A DNA stretch of 9,299 bases, taken from Candidatus Delongbacteria bacterium (lineage in GTDB: Bacteria > Bacteroidota > Bacteroidia > Bacteroidales > ML635J-15). Below the pieces are notes generated by a model. That model searched no databases and was not told where the DNA came from. It worked only from the letters and a program-made list of their open reading frames with translations. The DNA lies in NCBI GenBank assembly GCA_027858215.1, contig JAQIDD010000090.1:1-9299 (forward strand), read 5' to 3'. How positions within the stretch are numbered: position 1 is the first letter of the stretch; the number at the start of each line of letters is the position of its first letter. This document shows, in pieces, positions 7,673 through 9,299 of the stretch. The translations under genes and the position numbers were made by a program.

Positions 7673-7695
7673 TAAAAAAATCGAGACAACTCAAT
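7673..7695 (-). terminator. Probable intrinsic terminator after the 8289-7726 gene
   Basis: On the - strand ATTGAG (7695-7690), loop TTGT and CTCGAT (7685-7680) form a 6-bp stem with one G-T wobble, followed by a run of T (7679-7674). It lies about 30 bases past the stop codon at 7726 and before the T9SS gene promoter, so the two genes are probably separate transcription units. The stem is short, hence moderate confidence. Confidence 0.45.
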
Positions 7696-7725
7696 GCGCC
7701 GGGTCAATAAAAAAGACAAGCCCTT

Positions 7726-8289
7726 TTATTTTTTAGTGTTGTTTGCAATCTGTACAATTGCCCTGGTTTGTTCAGCAATAAAGCGGAACAGTACAACAAT
7801 AAGATATCCCGTAAGCGGGTATAATATTATGTTTATCCACCCACCTGAAAACATATCAAGACCAGGTATAGTTGAACCGTTACCCAAAAAGATAACACCA
7901 ATAAGGGCTACACCAAATCCAACAATGGCATAAAAACTGCCCAGCCACTCACCACATGTTTGCAGGAAATGTGAAAACACAGGGGTACTGACAAATTCAT
8001 CTCCTTCTGCAGAGGAAAGGGTTACTTTGTCTTTCCGGTTCCACCAGATTTGAAAACCAATCCAAGCTGCAGCTACAAGGAATAACCACACCAAAATAAA
8101 GGCAAATACCCACTTGGCATGTCCACTAAACACGCCACCATCAATACCCTTGTACAAAACATAAAATGGCAAGAGTAAATTCAGAACTGCCATCAAAAAA
8201 TACAGCCACGACATTGGCTTACGGAAAAAATCACCCTCATCTACCGTTTTTAGTAGTGGTGCAATGAAATTTGTAAATTTGTTGTTCAT
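7726..8289 (-). CDS. Four-helix inner-membrane protein of unknown function
   Basis: This 187-residue protein has a short cytoplasmic-type N-terminus with the segment DEGDFFRKPMSWLY (17-30). Four hydrophobic segments follow at about 27-47, 60-83, 116-136 and 150-170. Between helices 2 and 3 is a polar loop with WWNRKDKV (82-89) and DEFVSTPVFSHFLQTCGEWL (97-116). The tail is basic, FIAEQTRAIVQIANNTKK. I recall similar proteins in Bacteroidetes genomes, but I cannot name a family or role. No signal peptide and no catalytic motif is visible. The ATG at 8289 is the first in the frame and gives a complete protein. It is last in the right-hand - strand gene run, 67 bases after the glycosyltransferase piece, and ends before a probable terminator. 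Whether it shares a transcript with the upstream genes is unclear. Confidence 0.88.
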   Translation of the reverse strand: MNNKFTNFIAPLLKTVDEGDFFRKPMSWLYFLMAVLNLLLPFYVLYKGIDGGVFSGHAKWVFAFILVWLFLVAAAWIGFQIWWNRKDKVTLSSAEGDEFVSTPVFSHFLQTCGEWLGSFYAIVGFGVALIGVIFLGNGSTIPGLDMFSGGWINIILYPLTGYLIVVLFRFIAEQTRAIVQIANNTKK

Positions 8290-8356
8290 AGTAATATAGT
8301 TTTTGTTTATACGGTCGAAATATCGCTAAAAAATATTATAAATAAAAAGGAAGGAA

Positions 8357-8713
8357 TCATAATCTTGTGTTTTCAAACCAATCATGCACTGCATTTTGTA
8401 TTATTCCAGATAAATTCTGTGAACTAATTCTTTTTTGAATCGTTTCAGAAATTTCGGGAACACGCTCTGAAATAGCCCGGTGAATGGCTGTAAATATCTC
8501 ATCATCCATTTCGCCGGGAAATATTACCTGTCCAAGATTCAGCTTTTTAACACGGTGTGCGTTCCATTCCTGTTCAAAAAAAGCGGGGATAACAATAAGG
8601 GGCACTGGTTGGCTCATTGCCTGATAAATCGACCCATTTCCCCCATGTGAAATATAAAGGCTGATTTTAGATTCAATGTCTTCAAAACAGACAAGGGGCT
8701 TGTAATATATCAT
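8357..8713 (-). CDS. C-terminal fragment of a GT1-family glycosyltransferase, probably a truncated gene
   Basis: The 118 residues match only the donor-binding end of a GT-B fold, GT1/UGT-like glycosyltransferase. Key motifs are YISHGGNGSIYQAMS (20-34) with His23-Gly24-Gly25, VPLIVIPAFFEQEWNAHRV (37-55) with Glu47-Gln48 and Asn51-Ala52, which correspond to the nucleotide-sugar pocket of the family. Whole enzymes have about 400 residues. The acceptor domain with the catalytic base, and the first part of the donor domain, are absent. An in-frame TAG lies four codons upstream of the ATG (8725-8723), so no longer form in this frame exists. It is unlikely to be an active transferase alone. The preceding gene stops at 8765 with an ATGA overlap starting a 16-codon frame, which may be the leftover start of the original gene. 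It is uncertain whether the fragment is translated at all. Confidence 0.7.
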   Translation of the reverse strand: MIYYKPLVCFEDIESKISLYISHGGNGSIYQAMSQPVPLIVIPAFFEQEWNAHRVKKLNLGQVIFPGEMDDEIFTAIHRAISERVPEISETIQKRISSQNLSGIIQNAVHDWFENTRL

Positions 8714-8764
8714 CAGACTAATCTAAAATCGATGATGTCAACAGAAAGGACAAATACAATAAAA

Positions 8765-9274
8765 TCATGACTGCTTTTCAGAAGCCTTATTGTCTTTTAC
8801 AGGATCAGAACTGGACTTGGTTACAAATATTGTTCTGATTATACGAAAGCGGCGTTCAAAACCCGTTTTATACATCAATGCTGTTATGGTAAATATTGGC
8901 AAATTAAAAAATGCCTGCCAGTAAGAGCTTTGCCAGGCTTTGGGCGTTTGTCCAAAATAATGAATAAGAAATACAAGCGAAGTGGCAAAAATAGTTGGTA
9001 CAATCCCGGCAGCAATAATTGCCAGCCATGATTTTCGTATGCCATACACCAGCCTCTCAACCAGTTTTGTGTTGTAAGACGCCATAAAAAAATTAAAAAG
9101 GAACTGCTTGCCAAAAGCAAAAAAAGCATGTGCCAGGCCATATTCATAATTGATACAAAACACTATAGACCCGGTAATAATACCGGCAACAATTCCAATT
9201 TTAATGTTGAATTTACGATGGAAATGATCGCGAATACCATGCAAATATTTCTTCGATCCCAATTTTTTTACCAT
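8765..9274 (-). CDS. Four-helix membrane protein of unknown function
   Basis: This 169-residue protein starts with a basic segment (1-23, rich in Lys, Arg and His). Four hydrophobic segments follow at about 24-41, 46-65, 83-106 and 117-135. The tail is polar and charged, RRFRIIRTIF then a Ser/Lys/Asp-rich stretch. I do not recognise a named family; I recall similar small proteins near glycosyltransferase or lipid genes in Bacteroidetes, but cannot verify it. The ATG at 9274 is chosen because the frame is closed by TAA at 9295-9293 and no other Met precedes it. In another - strand frame a codon run ending LLTSFLA and TAA at 9278-9276 sits just before this ATG, which would fit the end of an upstream gene in an operon, though only eight codons are visible. 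The 3' end overlaps the next ATG by four bases (ATGA at 8768-8765). Confidence 0.85.
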   Translation of the reverse strand: MVKKLGSKKYLHGIRDHFHRKFNIKIGIVAGIITGSIVFCINYEYGLAHAFFAFGKQFLFNFFMASYNTKLVERLVYGIRKSWLAIIAAGIVPTIFATSLVFLIHYFGQTPKAWQSSYWQAFFNLPIFTITALMYKTGFERRFRIIRTIFVTKSSSDPVKDNKASEKQS

Positions 9275-9299
9275 ATTATGCCAAAAAACTGGTTAATAA

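Noticed and set aside
7694..7933. + strand open frame opposite the 8289-7726 gene.
   Set aside because: It lies antisense to a well-formed four-helix protein and shows no domain of its own.
8357..9274. Reading the glycosyltransferase piece and the membrane protein as a split enzyme like Alg13/Alg14.
   Set aside because: Alg13-type proteins carry the whole donor domain, whereas this piece begins in the middle of that domain, just before the HGG motif; the membrane protein shows no acceptor-domain features.
9278..9299. Possible divergent + strand gene start, ATG at 9278 reading MPKNWLI.
   Set aside because: It would leave only three bases between divergent start codons and no room for promoters. 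The - strand reading of the same bases as the end of an upstream gene is equally good, and the window stops there.

Overview
The window looks like a chromosomal segment of a Bacteroidetes (Bacteroidota), most likely of the Bacteroidales type. Three things point there: a signal peptidase I with the long insert before box E that I associate with this phylum, directly followed by a second S26-like gene and a wbqC-family gene; a secreted protein with a type IX secretion (T9SS) type A sorting tail; and promoter-like boxes matching the Bacteroidetes -7 consensus TAnnTTTG, with few good Shine-Dalgarno sites. The DNA is AT-rich throughout and I see no phage, transposon, CRISPR, tRNA or rRNA.

Layout. 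Positions 1-130 are a non-coding leader with a short 8-nt periodic repeat. Positions 131-3071 (+ strand) hold lepB, a LepB paralogue, and a WbqC-family gene that overlaps the paralogue by 8 bp. Positions 3072-3343 are a convergent intergenic region with two small hairpins. From 3344 to the right edge everything is on the - strand. In transcription order this is: a four-helix membrane protein (9274-8765), a 118-residue C-terminal piece of a GT1-type glycosyltransferase (8713-8357), another four-helix membrane protein (8289-7726) followed by a probable terminator, a T9SS-exported discoidin plus beta-propeller protein (7612-5396), and a hybrid sensor histidine kinase (5212-3344).

How the genes may work together. 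The + strand block is an envelope/export block: LepB removes Sec signal peptides at the inner membrane, and its neighbour keeps the LepB fold but has lost both catalytic residues. The T9SS-tailed protein would use the same Sec export before crossing the outer membrane. The histidine kinase has its own promoter-like box, bracketed by an inverted repeat, and no response regulator with an output domain lies nearby, so its targets are unknown.

The best leads are the LepB paralogue (Asp31 in place of the catalytic Ser, Ser78 in place of the catalytic Lys), the inverted repeat centred near the kinase promoter, and the truncated glycosyltransferase, whose missing body may be marked by a leftover ATGA start. 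I found no clearly new multi-gene system; the paralogue is the most promising single object.
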